Of a stretch of 64,000 nucleotides of DNA, positions 53,801 to 62,760 are shown piece after piece (position 1 is the first letter of the stretch; every line of letters starts with the position of its first letter). A program made the translations under genes and the position numbers. Under the pieces are notes generated by a model. It did no database searches, was not told the origin of the DNA, and worked only from the letters and a program-made list of their open reading frames with translations. Location: contig NZ_CP036299.1 of NCBI RefSeq assembly GCF_007752345.1, positions 4,746,001 through 4,810,000 on the forward strand. Reading direction: 5' to 3'. This DNA is from Planctopirus ephydatiae (lineage in GTDB: Bacteria; Planctomycetota; Planctomycetia; Planctomycetales; Planctomycetaceae).

Positions 53801-56800
53801 TCGCCAGCCTCATCAAAGTACTGATGATGTTCGGACGTGAGCAGCTGTATCCACAGCGTAATCTGAAGTCGCTCAATCCTGAATGCGACCTGTACGGAAC
53901 CTGTCTGCAACCAGCTTTGGAGGTATGCACGTGGCCACTGCCGGCACGCACGCGGCGCGCTGGAATCAACTCATTCGGGTTTGGCGGCACGAATGCACAT
54001 GCGATACTGGAAGGCCCGGACTCATCTGCGAAGCCAGATATTTTTGCAAAGCCTGAGATCGCAAATCCGTTGACCGTTGGGCCGGTTCTTGAGCCGCAGA
54101 CTTCCAATCGGCCAGTTCATCTGCTGCGTGTATCCGCATATTCAGAAGTGGCCGCTCGCAAAGCAGCAGCGGATAACGCGGCATGGCTTGCACGCCACGT
54201 CACCGATGAGACCTTGGCTGATTTCTGCTATACAATCAATACGGCAAGCGATATGGAGGAGTATCGCGAAGTGGCGATTGCCAGCGACGTGGCATCGATG
54301 CAGGCCAACCTTTCGCTGCTGTCGAGCCAGGAAGGGTCTTTTGCCGTCTCGAAACGATTGACTGGGGACGCTCCCAAGATCGCTTTTCTGTGTACCGGCC
54401 AGGGATCACAGTATCTCGGTATGGGTCGCGAACTTTACAGAAGTCAACCGGTGTTTCGGGACCGTATCAACTGCTGTGACAGAATTCTTCGAGGGCATCT
54501 TGACCGTTCGCTGATTTCGATTCTCTTTGGCGATAAAGACGGTCAATCTGAGATCGGTCTGACGCAGTACGCGCAACCGGCGCTGTTTTCCATCGAGTGG
54601 GCCTTGGGAGAACTATGGCAGAACTGGGGCATTCGTCCAGCAGCGATGATGGGACACAGTGTCGGGGAGTATGCCGCCGCGTGTCTCGCGGGCGTTCTCT
54701 CTGTCGAAGACGCACTGCTGTTGGTTGCTGAGCGCGGCCGACTGATGGCCACCCTGCCTACGCGAGGCGGAATGATCAGCGTAATGGCCTCTGCGGAGGT
54801 CGTTCGAGAATTATTGGCGAACTCTGGCTTGGAAATTTCGATCGCCGCTGAGAACGGTCCGCGGATGTGTGTGATTTCCGGCACTCAGGCCGATCTGCAT
54901 GAGATCACAGCGCAGCTTCGCGGCAAGCGCATCGCGACCCAGGTTCTCTCTTGTTCCGAAGGGTTTCACTCGCATCTGGTAGATCCGATCCTGCCTCAGC
55001 TTGGCTTGGCAGCTTCACGCGTGCAGCATGCAGCAGCGCGAGTCCCTCTGGTGTCGAATCTGACGGGAGCACTGCTGGCAGAAGGTCAAGTGCTGGACGC
55101 TGGGTATTGGCAAGAGCACGCGCGTGAGGCGGTTTTGTTCGAGAAGGGCATGCGGACGCTGGTCGATATGGGCATCGATTGCTTCCTGGAAATTGGCCCT
55201 TCGCCGACCCTGCTGGCACTGGGTCGCACCTGCGTTTCCTCCACCCGCCTGCGGTGGCTGGCATCGTTACGTACTGGCCAACCCGATTGGCAGGTCATTG
55301 CCAAGACGCTCGAAGGCCTGGTGTCGCTCGGTGCTCCGATTGACTGGCGTGCGTTCGACAAACCCTATGCCCGGCGGCGTGTGCGCGTTCCCAGTTATCC
55401 GTTTGAGCGGCAGAGGTACTGGTTACCGGAGACGACCCCCTCGGCTGCCACTTCTGGATCAGCCTCGGTCAACCATCCATCGCTGGGAAAACGAGTCTCG
55501 CTGACTGATTCGAGTGTCGTGTTTGAAGCACGACTGAACTCCACAATGGGTGATCAGGCCAACGAACATCGACTGTTGGGAACGCCGATCTTGCCGGCAT
55601 CGGCGGTCATTAGTATGGGATTCGCTGCGTGTCGAGCCGCTGGACAGTTAGGACCACTGGCAATATCCGATTTGTCGATTGAAAAGCCAGTCGGCTGGGA
55701 CAATTCAGCGGATCGCGTGCTGCGTACTGAAATCGCGGCCAAGGATAGCAGCGTGTTGTCGATTGTCATCAGTAGCCACGAACCGAATGGAATCGCACCT
55801 CTGGTTCACGCCACCGCGAACAGGTCTTGCGCACTGCCGCCGCACTCACCGGAGGGACCGCTGGAATTGGCGGCAATCACCTCACGCTGTGAAGACGCAG
55901 TCGAAGCTGATCAGTTTTACACAAGCCTACGGCAGTTCGGAGTGGACTACCGACTCGAAGCACGACATTTGACGGGAATTCGAGCTGGTCAGATCGAGCG
56001 ACTGGCCTGCTATCAGTTCGATTCGGCATTCGGTACTGCCAAGACGCTCTCTCCGGTGATGATCGACACCGGATTGCAGTTGTTGCTGAGCACGGCAGCT
56101 TCCAACGACGATGCGACCGTCCATTCGCCCTATGTTGCAACTCGCATCGGTCAAGCTTTCCTCGAGTGCCGTTCGAGCAATCAAGTTTGGATTCATGCCA
56201 CCGTCGATCACGCGACAGCCACGACGGGAATGGTGTCGTTGCTGGAACAGCCACTGCGGGGTCATGTTTCCTTCGTCGACGAAAACGGTCATGCATTGTT
56301 GCGGCTCGTCGATGTGGAACTTCAGCCCATCGCTCAGAAATTTCCCACTGAGCCGCAGTCGGTTTTGAATCCTTCTCTAAGTCGCGAGATCCGGCAACCG
56401 GTCAATTCGCTTCTCCAGAGTGAGATCGATCGGCCACCTGCCAGGTGGATCCTTGTTTGCGATCGAGGAGGGTTGGCAGAGTCCTTGGCTTATCAACTCC
56501 GCGAACTGGACAACGAGGTTAGCCTGATCGAACTTGCGGGCCATTACGGCCACAATTCAAAAGCTGCGGAGTGTGCCCTGACCGCATGTGGAAGTCCTCT
56601 GCCAAAGGCTCCTATTGGTCTCAAAGAGCACTTGGCAGCGTTGGTGGCCTCCCTCCCGAAAGCATCCGTCAGAACTCACCTGATCGACTTTCGATCGCTG
56701 GATTTGCCTGCCAATGAAATCGCTCCATCGTCCCAAAGATCAAATCCCGATTGGCCTGACGACCAGACAATGAACGAACTCGCGATCCTTCGAGAGAAAT

Positions 56801-57642
56801 TGGATGGCGAGCATCAATTGGCCGGAATGCTGGCTGTCGTTACACGCTGCACGCTCAACTCCAAGGTGGCTTCACCCACGAACACCAGATGTTCTCACGA
56901 TGGGTTGCCGAGTATCGAATCACATTACCCGCAGATTTTGTCGCAGGCTGATCTGCGACTGATCCAGATTGGTGCGGACGGAAATGCCGATCTCCCCTCG
57001 CTGCTGGCAGAACTTGTATTCGGCGAGCCACGGCGAGTTGTCTGTCTATGTGGATCGGGCCGCCGGAAGTCGTCGAGACCACTCGCCGAAAATGGTGTGG
57101 GAGTCGTTGTTCCCATCCAATTGGAAGTTGGGGTATTCGAGACCACCTCGAATGGATCTCCAATACGAGAGGCATCCGGGCGATCACTCTCGGAGAGTGC
57201 CCTCGGCGGTTCGCAGACCCGACACGGTCTATCCCACGGTTCGCGGCTGGCGATCTCCCCATCGACGGTGGAGGTGAACGGCGATGCAGGATGGCTCGAC
57301 CGTCTGCTCAGTAACGAAGTGCCGGAGAAGCGACACGCGTTGTTGCAAACGCACTTCCTCGACATGCTTACCCGGGTAACGGGCCAGGATCGGCGTCTGA
57401 TCAAGCCTGCTGACAACATTCGTCGTCTCGGCCTCGATTCGTTGATGATGATGGAGTTGAAGAACTCAATTGAGATGAGCCTCGGCATTACTCTGAATCT
57501 GACGCTTCTGTTCCAAGACCCGTCGATCGAACGGCTGGTCAGTTTTTCGATCGATTTGTGGAATCAATCCAAAGGCAATGACCGAAAATCGTCCCATCCA
57601 CGACCGTCGAAGAAACCTGTTGCACAGGGGGCATCAGAGTGA
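50812..57642 (+). CDS. FAAL-KS-AT-DH-ACP polyketide synthase
   Basis: 2276 residues. Residues 1-620: fatty-acyl-AMP ligase (LLQYTSGSTGTPKGV at ~185, PMFHDMGL, FCGSEHV, YLRTGDLGF). No ACP follows. KS ~645-1065 with Cys816 (DTACSSS), His951 (EAHGTGT), His990 (NIGHLE). AT ~1190-1490 with Ser1283 (GHSVGEY) and GFHS (1384-1387), pointing to malonyl-CoA. DH ~1580-1790 with His1586 (HRLLGTPILP) and Asp1752. Residues ~1800-2150 hold only a KR-structural-like half (WILVCDRGGLAESLAYQLRE) without a KR catalytic tetrad. ACP with Ser2210 (GLDSLMMMELKN). It activates a fatty acid and extends it once; ketoreduction must come in trans. Overlaps the next gene by GTGA. Confidence 0.93.
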   Translation: MLTPSLITTNDRLCLAEVLAWRAEHFGDRRAFSFFRRLEDGCISITYAELYARARAVASLLSSHGISGERAVLLFDSGFEFIEALLGCWLAGVIAVPAPLPAPNKRSSRLEGILLDCDSKTILCTAATREELRLPAMDERFEVIAIGGSEGFSTDRPDIARFERPLDSHLVTTSPYATNPESVALLQYTSGSTGTPKGVRVTHGNILANVAAMSDRLGCTPADTGLSWLPMFHDMGLIGGVLLPLYAGFETVLFPPVSFIERPLAWLHAISCLDVTITGGPNFAYNICSRRAAAQGTAGLDLSSWRVAFCGSEHVCVETLQQFAQDFSKVGFHKEALLPCYGLAEATLFVSGRGRGELFGTIQVDREHLSHGRIVIKEADQTTLGTEPHGDLAPKNFKTLMSCGSAASGHDIVICDPKEDRLAPARSEGEICVAGPSVTPGYWSSEHKFVTLPVQDGQAQEGQISNRPGNSTRQYLRTGDLGFMHGGELFVTGRLKDLIIVRGVNICPHDIEEAVAGAHAAVRAGGIVAFSVGEHGHEQGAVAFELERSFINRVDLDTLFNAIHATVAEETGVVLDTIVALKPHRIPRTSSGKLQRSLCRRLYTESRLEGILGQSRRRSASTSEKLSPKRTHISGHIATKSQIDADPIAVVGMACRFPQADSIDDFDRLLSESRDAITSVGSNRWDPADYQAADGKELPIRFGGFCEGIDQFDASYFGITPREAEKMDPQQRMLLEVSWNALLDAGLGGPQLNGTNMGVFVGVGNSDYSKLNVLASPNYGAVDAYSGTGNAHSLAANRLSYTYGLRGPSLSIDTACSSSLVALHYACQSLRTHECESALVGGVNALLSPAVSIAFSHARMLSPDGQCFAFDTRANGYVRGEGCGVVVLKRLSDAERNGDRVLGIIRGTAVNHVGRSRSITVPDAEAQRQVILTALAASGLQPDDLDYIEAHGTGTPLGDPVEMDAIKSVFGHREESRPCYFGSVKSNIGHLETAAGIASLIKVLMMFGREQLYPQRNLKSLNPECDLYGTCLQPALEVCTWPLPARTRRAGINSFGFGGTNAHAILEGPDSSAKPDIFAKPEIANPLTVGPVLEPQTSNRPVHLLRVSAYSEVAARKAAADNAAWLARHVTDETLADFCYTINTASDMEEYREVAIASDVASMQANLSLLSSQEGSFAVSKRLTGDAPKIAFLCTGQGSQYLGMGRELYRSQPVFRDRINCCDRILRGHLDRSLISILFGDKDGQSEIGLTQYAQPALFSIEWALGELWQNWGIRPAAMMGHSVGEYAAACLAGVLSVEDALLLVAERGRLMATLPTRGGMISVMASAEVVRELLANSGLEISIAAENGPRMCVISGTQADLHEITAQLRGKRIATQVLSCSEGFHSHLVDPILPQLGLAASRVQHAAARVPLVSNLTGALLAEGQVLDAGYWQEHAREAVLFEKGMRTLVDMGIDCFLEIGPSPTLLALGRTCVSSTRLRWLASLRTGQPDWQVIAKTLEGLVSLGAPIDWRAFDKPYARRRVRVPSYPFERQRYWLPETTPSAATSGSASVNHPSLGKRVSLTDSSVVFEARLNSTMGDQANEHRLLGTPILPASAVISMGFAACRAAGQLGPLAISDLSIEKPVGWDNSADRVLRTEIAAKDSSVLSIVISSHEPNGIAPLVHATANRSCALPPHSPEGPLELAAITSRCEDAVEADQFYTSLRQFGVDYRLEARHLTGIRAGQIERLACYQFDSAFGTAKTLSPVMIDTGLQLLLSTAASNDDATVHSPYVATRIGQAFLECRSSNQVWIHATVDHATATTGMVSLLEQPLRGHVSFVDENGHALLRLVDVELQPIAQKFPTEPQSVLNPSLSREIRQPVNSLLQSEIDRPPARWILVCDRGGLAESLAYQLRELDNEVSLIELAGHYGHNSKAAECALTACGSPLPKAPIGLKEHLAALVASLPKASVRTHLIDFRSLDLPANEIAPSSQRSNPDWPDDQTMNELAILREKLDGEHQLAGMLAVVTRCTLNSKVASPTNTRCSHDGLPSIESHYPQILSQADLRLIQIGADGNADLPSLLAELVFGEPRRVVCLCGSGRRKSSRPLAENGVGVVVPIQLEVGVFETTSNGSPIREASGRSLSESALGGSQTRHGLSHGSRLAISPSTVEVNGDAGWLDRLLSNEVPEKRHALLQTHFLDMLTRVTGQDRRLIKPADNIRRLGLDSLMMMELKNSIEMSLGITLNLTLLFQDPSIERLVSFSIDLWNQSKGNDRKSSHPRPSKKPVAQGASE

Positions 57643-58883
57643 CACCAGCCCGACGAGTCGTGGTAACTGGCCAAGGCGCGGTGACTCCCTTCGGGATGAA
57701 TGCCGATTCGCTTTGGGCGGGAGTCAGTCAAGGCCGAAGTTCGATCCGGACCATTACCGGTTTCGAGACATCGGGCATGCCGGTAACCTTTGCAGGAGAG
57801 ATGGACGATTTCGATCCTTGCGAAGTACTGGGACGTACTTTACCCGCGACTGGCGACAAGCCACTGAAAATGGTGTTTGTCGCCGCCGACGAGGCACTCC
57901 GGCAGGCCCAATTGCTCAGCTCAAACAAATGCCTCGAAGACCTACTCGTCCATACGGTTCTGGGTACCGCGCTGGGGGCTTGCTTTGAGCTGGAATACTC
58001 ATATGGCTGTTTTCACAAGCTGGGCTGGAAGGGCATTCGTCCGACGGCCGTCCCCAAAAGCATGTTCAACACCTATGCCAGCCAGTTGTCAATCGAATTT
58101 GGCTTGAAGGGCATGAATCAAACAATTGCGTGCGCGTGCGCATCGGGAGCTGCAGCGATTGGCCATGCTTACCAACTCATCAAGCATGGCATGGCAGATA
58201 TCATCCTGACAGGAGGAGTTGACTCGCCATTGTGCCCCAGCATGTTTGGCGCGTGGACCAACATGCGGGTATTAGCCCGTCACGAAGAACCGGAAAGTGC
58301 CAGCCGTCCGTTTGACCGCGACCGGGGCGGACTGGTACTTAGCGAAGGTGCCGGAATGCTCGTCCTGGAAGCTGAGGACCACGCTCTGAAGCGAGGCGTG
58401 GCTCCGCTCGCCGAGATTCGCGGCTACGGTGCGACGAGTGATTCGGCTCATCTGACAGCACCGACCATCGAAGGCCCTGTTCGTGCAATGCGAGCTGCGA
58501 TCCTCGATGCCGGATTGCGGCCGGAAGATATCCAATACGTCAATGCCCACGGGACGGCCACCCAGGCTAATGACGAAAACGAGGCGAGAGCCCTTCATGA
58601 TGTGTTTGGTAATCGCGGATGGACTTTGCCGATCAGTTCCACCAAATCGATGCTCGGGCATAGCATGGGTGCCAGTAGTGCGTTGGAGGCCTTGATATGT
58701 ATCAACACGCTGCGGTATCAATGGGTTCCCCCAACATTAAATTGTGAACACCCTGAGTGGCCCGAGTTCGAGTTCGATTTTGTCCCCGGCCAAGGGCGCG
58801 AGCATCGCGTGCAGAACACGCTTTCAAATTCCTTTGGCTTCGGCGGCACCAACTGTGTTCTTGTGATGAGTAGACCGGAATGA
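57639..58883 (+). CDS. KAS II (FabF-like) ketosynthase, copy 1
   Basis: GTG 57639 overlaps the PKS stop. 414 residues; VVVTGQGAVTPFG start typical of FabF. Catalytic Cys167 (ACACASGA), His304 (NAHGTAT), His341 (GHSMGAS) and the end motif SNSFGFGGTNCVL are intact. The insertion around residues 105-145 (ELEYSYGCFHKLGWKGIRPT) is unusual. Translationally coupled with the following ACP. Likely an elongation ketosynthase of the cluster. Confidence 0.9.
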   Translation: MTPARRVVVTGQGAVTPFGMNADSLWAGVSQGRSSIRTITGFETSGMPVTFAGEMDDFDPCEVLGRTLPATGDKPLKMVFVAADEALRQAQLLSSNKCLEDLLVHTVLGTALGACFELEYSYGCFHKLGWKGIRPTAVPKSMFNTYASQLSIEFGLKGMNQTIACACASGAAAIGHAYQLIKHGMADIILTGGVDSPLCPSMFGAWTNMRVLARHEEPESASRPFDRDRGGLVLSEGAGMLVLEAEDHALKRGVAPLAEIRGYGATSDSAHLTAPTIEGPVRAMRAAILDAGLRPEDIQYVNAHGTATQANDENEARALHDVFGNRGWTLPISSTKSMLGHSMGASSALEALICINTLRYQWVPPTLNCEHPEWPEFEFDFVPGQGREHRVQNTLSNSFGFGGTNCVLVMSRPE

Positions 58884-59158
58884 GCATCCCCACTCGAATC
58901 GCTATCATTGAACAAATGCATCAATCGCTTCAACGCCTGCGCGGGCGCCGTGTCGCGGTGGATCAATTTACGGAGGAGGCGAGGCTTAGTGAGGAACTGA
59001 GTCTTGATTCACTCGATCTATTGGAGATCCGCTTCGACATCGAGGAAAAGTGGAAGGTGGAACTGGAAGACAAAGAAGCCGCGGCTCTGGTGACGGTGAA
59101 AGATGTCATCGACCTCATCCAATCCAAGATGTCGACAAATCTGGATGAGAAGCCGTGA
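58880..59158 (+). CDS. discrete acyl carrier protein
   Basis: 92 residues; ATG overlaps the previous stop (ATGA) and its stop overlaps the next start region by 4 bases. Phosphopantetheine Ser lies in ELSLDSLDLLEIRFDIEE, followed by the acidic helix and TVKDVIDLIQSKM. Probably carries the growing chain for the free-standing KAS enzymes and may be the acceptor for the FAAL product, since the FAAL lacks a cis ACP. Confidence 0.9.
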   Translation: MSIPTRIAIIEQMHQSLQRLRGRRVAVDQFTEEARLSEELSLDSLDLLEIRFDIEEKWKVELEDKEAAALVTVKDVIDLIQSKMSTNLDEKP

Positions 59159-60183
59159 CAATTGCCTATCCGTCTCCGAATCCCCCGCTGCAGAGCAAGG
59201 TCTGCCATTCACCGCCTCGGCATGTGCTGGCGATTTGCTACTCTCAGAGTGGAGATGCCGCCCGCTGTGCGAAGGCCTTTCTGACACCACTGAAAGAGGC
59301 GGGAGCTGTCGTTGATGAGGAGTGGATTAAGCCGATTCCCGCCTATCCATTTCCCTGGAAGAGCGTGCTGCGGTTTTTCGATGTGATGCCCGATTGCATT
59401 CTTGGTAAGGCACCCAGCATCGAAGAACCCCAGTTTGATCCCGATTTGCCCTACGATCTGGTGATTCTCTTCTATCAGGTGTGGTTTCTCGCTCCGTCAC
59501 TTCCCCTGGTCGGATTCTTCAATCATCCAAAGTCCCGAGTGCTCAATGGTCGGGCAACGATTACGGTCGTGGTCTGCCGCAACATGTGGATGGTGGCCAC
59601 GGCCGAAGTCAATCGCTGGCTGGCGAAACTCAAGGCGACTCACCTCGATAATCTAGTGGTGACCCATCAAGGTCCAATTTGGGCGACATTTATCACGACG
59701 CCCCGCTACTTACTGTTCGGCCGCCGCGATCGACTCTGGAATCTCTTTCCAGAACCGGGAGTTGGTGAGTCTGAACTCGGACGCGTTCGGGAGTTTGGAA
59801 ATACTCTTGCCAAACAGCTTGACCAACTGGTACCGGGACGGACTCAGCCGTTCTTCACGGGACTCGATGCGACGCGGATCGAAGACAAATACATTCTACC
59901 CGAACTCATTGGCAGCCGTTTGTTTCGCTTTTGGGCGAGCGTGATTCTGGCGATGGGGCGTCTTGGCGGACGCTATTTGCGATCTGTTGCGGTCGGATTG
60001 TTCGTTTTAAACCTTGTCTGCGGGATCGTGCTCGGAATTCCGATCCTCTTCGTCTTTCGAATACTGGCATACCCGTTGCTTCGTCCGGTGCTGCAAAGCT
60101 ATAAGATGGAGATGCGGGCCCCTTCCGAACCGCGGCCAGTGGATGCTGCAAAACATCCTGAGACGATCGATGTTATCGGCTAA
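59155..60183 (+). CDS. darA: DarA-like dialkylresorcinol condensing/cyclising protein
   Basis: 342 residues; GTG start overlapping the ACP stop. Flavodoxin-like N-terminus (LAICYSQSGDAARCAKAFLTPL), then KPIPAYPFPWKSVLRFFDVMPDC, YDLVILFYQVWFLAPSLPL, VVVCRNMWMVA and LFPEPGVGESELGRVREFG. This string of motifs matches my memory of the 'dialkylrecorsinol condensing enzyme' DarA of flexirubin and DAR clusters in Bacteroidetes. The C-terminal ~70 residues contain TM helices (VAVGLFVLNLVCGIVLGIPI), so the reaction takes place at the membrane. In DAR pathways it aromatises the condensed 1,3-dione. Confidence 0.75.
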   Translation: MTIAYPSPNPPLQSKVCHSPPRHVLAICYSQSGDAARCAKAFLTPLKEAGAVVDEEWIKPIPAYPFPWKSVLRFFDVMPDCILGKAPSIEEPQFDPDLPYDLVILFYQVWFLAPSLPLVGFFNHPKSRVLNGRATITVVVCRNMWMVATAEVNRWLAKLKATHLDNLVVTHQGPIWATFITTPRYLLFGRRDRLWNLFPEPGVGESELGRVREFGNTLAKQLDQLVPGRTQPFFTGLDATRIEDKYILPELIGSRLFRFWASVILAMGRLGGRYLRSVAVGLFVLNLVCGIVLGIPILFVFRILAYPLLRPVLQSYKMEMRAPSEPRPVDAAKHPETIDVIG

Positions 60184-60302
60184 GCAATTCAGGCAGCCCG
60201 CCCCTACATTTGAAACCGGTCGTCATCGAAGAGACCAACCCCGAAATCCCACGCGTGCAATGGCCGAGTCCTTCAGGTCTTTCTTAGAGTGCGAGTGAAC
60301 CG

Positions 60303-61451
60303 ATGTCCGACGTATACATCAGCGGGGTCAGCTCTTTTCTTCCCAACGATCCCGTAGATAACGAGAATATTGAAAACGTCCTTGGCCGAATCAACGGGCG
60401 TTCTTCGAAGGTAAAGGACTGGGTGCTTGACTATAATGGAATACGGACGCGGCATTACGCGCTCAATCCGCAGACCATGCAACCGACACATACCAATGCA
60501 GAAATGACGGCACTGGCGGTCCGCCAGCTGCTAACGAACCATAATCTGTCACTCAGTGACATCGAGTGTCTTGCCTGTGGGACCTCCAGTGCTGACCAGA
60601 TCATTCCCAATCATGCGGCCATGGTGCATGGTGAACTGGGATGTCCTCCCTGCGAGATCGCCTCGACAACGGGAGTGTGCTGTTCGGGCATGACCGCGAT
60701 GAAGTATGCCATCATGAATGTTAAGAGCGGACTGGCAAAAATGTCCGTCGCAACCGGTTCGGAATTGGCGTCGCTTTCGTTTCGGGCTTCGAGATTCACA
60801 CCACAGATTGATCGGCAGATCACTGAATTCAATCAGGAGCCAATGCTGGCTTTCGAGAACGACTTTCTGCGGTGGATGTTGTCTGATGGTGCCGGTGCCG
60901 TGCTGGTGACCCCCCAACCGAGTGCTGAAGGTTGCTCGTTGCGGGTTGACTGGATCGAATTTCGAAGCTTTGCAAACGACTTCGAAACCTGCATGTATTT
61001 CGGAGGGATCAAGACCCCCGACGGCAACCTTGAAGGATTTCGCATCGTTGATGACCCTCTCGAGCTGGTAGGCCGCGGGTATCTTAGCCTCGCACAGGAT
61101 GTACGGGTGCTGCGTTCCAATCTGCCCAAGACAGTACGAGATACATTCGTGCACTGCCAATCCAAATATGGATTGGAAGAGGACGAAGTCGATTGGATCC
61201 TGCCGCATTATTCCTCGGAAGGATTTCGCGAGCCGCTGCAAAAGGGGTTGAAAGAAGTCGGCTTCAATCTGCCTGAGGATCGCTGGTTCACCAATTTGCA
61301 TACCAAAGGGAACACAGGTTCGGCGTCGATTTATATCATTTTGGACGAATTTATATCTTCCGGGCGTGCACAGCCCGGCGATCGAGTGCTCTGTTTCATC
61401 CCGGAGAGTGCCCGCTTCACCATGTGCTTCATGCATCTAACCGTTGTGTAA
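60303..61451 (+). CDS. darB: DarB-like KAS III, DAR-forming ketosynthase
   Basis: 382 residues. The start YISGVSSFLPNDPVDNENIENVLGRINGRSSK, RTRHYALNP, THTNAEMTALAV, CGTSSADQIIPNHAAMVHGEL and FLRWMLSDGAGAVLV follow the DarB family rather than FabH. Catalytic Cys is 126 or 127 in GVCCSGM, His in ILPHYSSEGF, Asn in KGNTGSASIY. DarB joins two 3-oxoacyl/2-enone chains head to head to give the cyclohexanedione that becomes a dialkylresorcinol. Stands behind darA with a 119-base gap. Confidence 0.82.
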   Translation: MSDVYISGVSSFLPNDPVDNENIENVLGRINGRSSKVKDWVLDYNGIRTRHYALNPQTMQPTHTNAEMTALAVRQLLTNHNLSLSDIECLACGTSSADQIIPNHAAMVHGELGCPPCEIASTTGVCCSGMTAMKYAIMNVKSGLAKMSVATGSELASLSFRASRFTPQIDRQITEFNQEPMLAFENDFLRWMLSDGAGAVLVTPQPSAEGCSLRVDWIEFRSFANDFETCMYFGGIKTPDGNLEGFRIVDDPLELVGRGYLSLAQDVRVLRSNLPKTVRDTFVHCQSKYGLEEDEVDWILPHYSSEGFREPLQKGLKEVGFNLPEDRWFTNLHTKGNTGSASIYIILDEFISSGRAQPGDRVLCFIPESARFTMCFMHLTVV

Positions 61452-61522
61452 GTGTCAGGCGGACTCACTCATCACTTGTCACGGCTGCTGTTGACGCCGG
61501 TCACCCGTCGTAGGAACTTACC

Positions 61523-62743
61523 ATGCGCCGCGTCGTAGTCACCGGATGCGGAATCGTCTCTTCCATCGGGATTGGAAACAAGACCGTTGCTACATCACTT
61601 CGCGAAGGTCGCTCGGGGCTCCAGTTCGTCCCGGAAATGAAAGCTTATGGCTTACGCTGCAATGTCGCCGCGCCGATTGTTGGATTCGATGAAGCGATCT
61701 TTCAAGAAGACGGTAAACCACGGTTGAGTAGAGCGGCACAGTACGGCTTAACCGCAGTATTTGAGGCAATTGCCGAGGCTGGGCTGATGCCGCATTCGGA
61801 GCCGCTCAACAGTGCTGCGGTGATCTTGGGAAGCGGTGGAGGCGGCCAGAGCTGCTTGCCGGAAACCGCCTTGCGAAGCGACGCCAATCCGATCGACGAA
61901 CCAGGAATCTATGAACTGCGGCGACAGATGAACGAGACCGCTGCAGTCGCTGTCGCTCAGAGACTGGGTGCTGAAGGACGGGTCTCATCAAACTCCGCTG
62001 CGTGCGCGACAGGGCTATATAATATTGGGTTTGGATACGAATTGGTTGCTGCCGGCCTGCACGACTGCTGCATTTGCGGAGGTGTCGAAGAGCAAAGCTG
62101 GCAGCGTGTAGGGGTCAGCGCCGACAATTCCCTGGGGATGCCGACGACCTTCAATGAAACACCCAAGGCCGCTTGCCGCCCGTTCGACCGTGACCGCCAA
62201 GGGTTTATCATTTCTGAGGGCAGCGCGGCCGTGGTGCTCGAGTCTTATGACGCCGCAATGGCTCGGGGCGCGCCGATCTATGCAGAGATCGTCGGCTACG
62301 CGGCCGCAAATGACGGACACGATTTGTATGTGGCCAATGGCGATGCGATGCGTCGCGTTGTGCTGAGCGCGCTCTCGGATGCCGCGAAGCTTGGAGTCGC
62401 GAATATCGATTATATCAACGCCCATGCAACCGGCACGCCGATCGGTGATGCAATCGAAGCTGGTGTGATCCGTGAGATTTTTGGAACTGGTCCAGCCGTC
62501 AGTTCCTGTAAAGGTGTGACCGGCCATTCGCAAGGAGCCGTTGGCGCTCAGGAAGTCGTTTACACCGTACTGATGCTGAGAAACGAATTTCTTGCGGCGA
62601 CAGCGAATCTCGAGCATCCGTCGGACGACTGTGGTGGGATTGATCATGTCCGTACCCGGCGCGATGTCAGGATCGACACTGCTCTTACCATGAATAATGG
62701 ACTCGGTGGAACCAACGCCGCCATGATTCTTCGAGCCCTCTAA
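61523..62743 (+). CDS. KAS II (FabF-like) ketosynthase, copy 2
   Basis: ATG with AGGA at 8 bases. 406 residues starting VVVTGCGIVSSIGIG. Cys161 (SAACATGLY), His301 (NAHATGTP) and His335 (TGHSQGAVG) complete the triad. A Gly-rich segment (ILGSGGGGQS) precedes the active site. Closest in style to the KAS enzymes of aryl polyene/flexirubin clusters. It and copy 3 are 17 bases apart and likely co-translated; one of the two could be a chain-length partner. Confidence 0.9.
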   Translation: MRRVVVTGCGIVSSIGIGNKTVATSLREGRSGLQFVPEMKAYGLRCNVAAPIVGFDEAIFQEDGKPRLSRAAQYGLTAVFEAIAEAGLMPHSEPLNSAAVILGSGGGGQSCLPETALRSDANPIDEPGIYELRRQMNETAAVAVAQRLGAEGRVSSNSAACATGLYNIGFGYELVAAGLHDCCICGGVEEQSWQRVGVSADNSLGMPTTFNETPKAACRPFDRDRQGFIISEGSAAVVLESYDAAMARGAPIYAEIVGYAAANDGHDLYVANGDAMRRVVLSALSDAAKLGVANIDYINAHATGTPIGDAIEAGVIREIFGTGPAVSSCKGVTGHSQGAVGAQEVVYTVLMLRNEFLAATANLEHPSDDCGGIDHVRTRRDVRIDTALTMNNGLGGTNAAMILRAL

Positions 62744-62760
62744 GAGCGAAGGAACCGAAA

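Noticed and set aside
60549-61436. 295-codon minus-strand frame
   Set aside because: Lies wholly opposite the DarB-like gene; no recognisable protein motifs.
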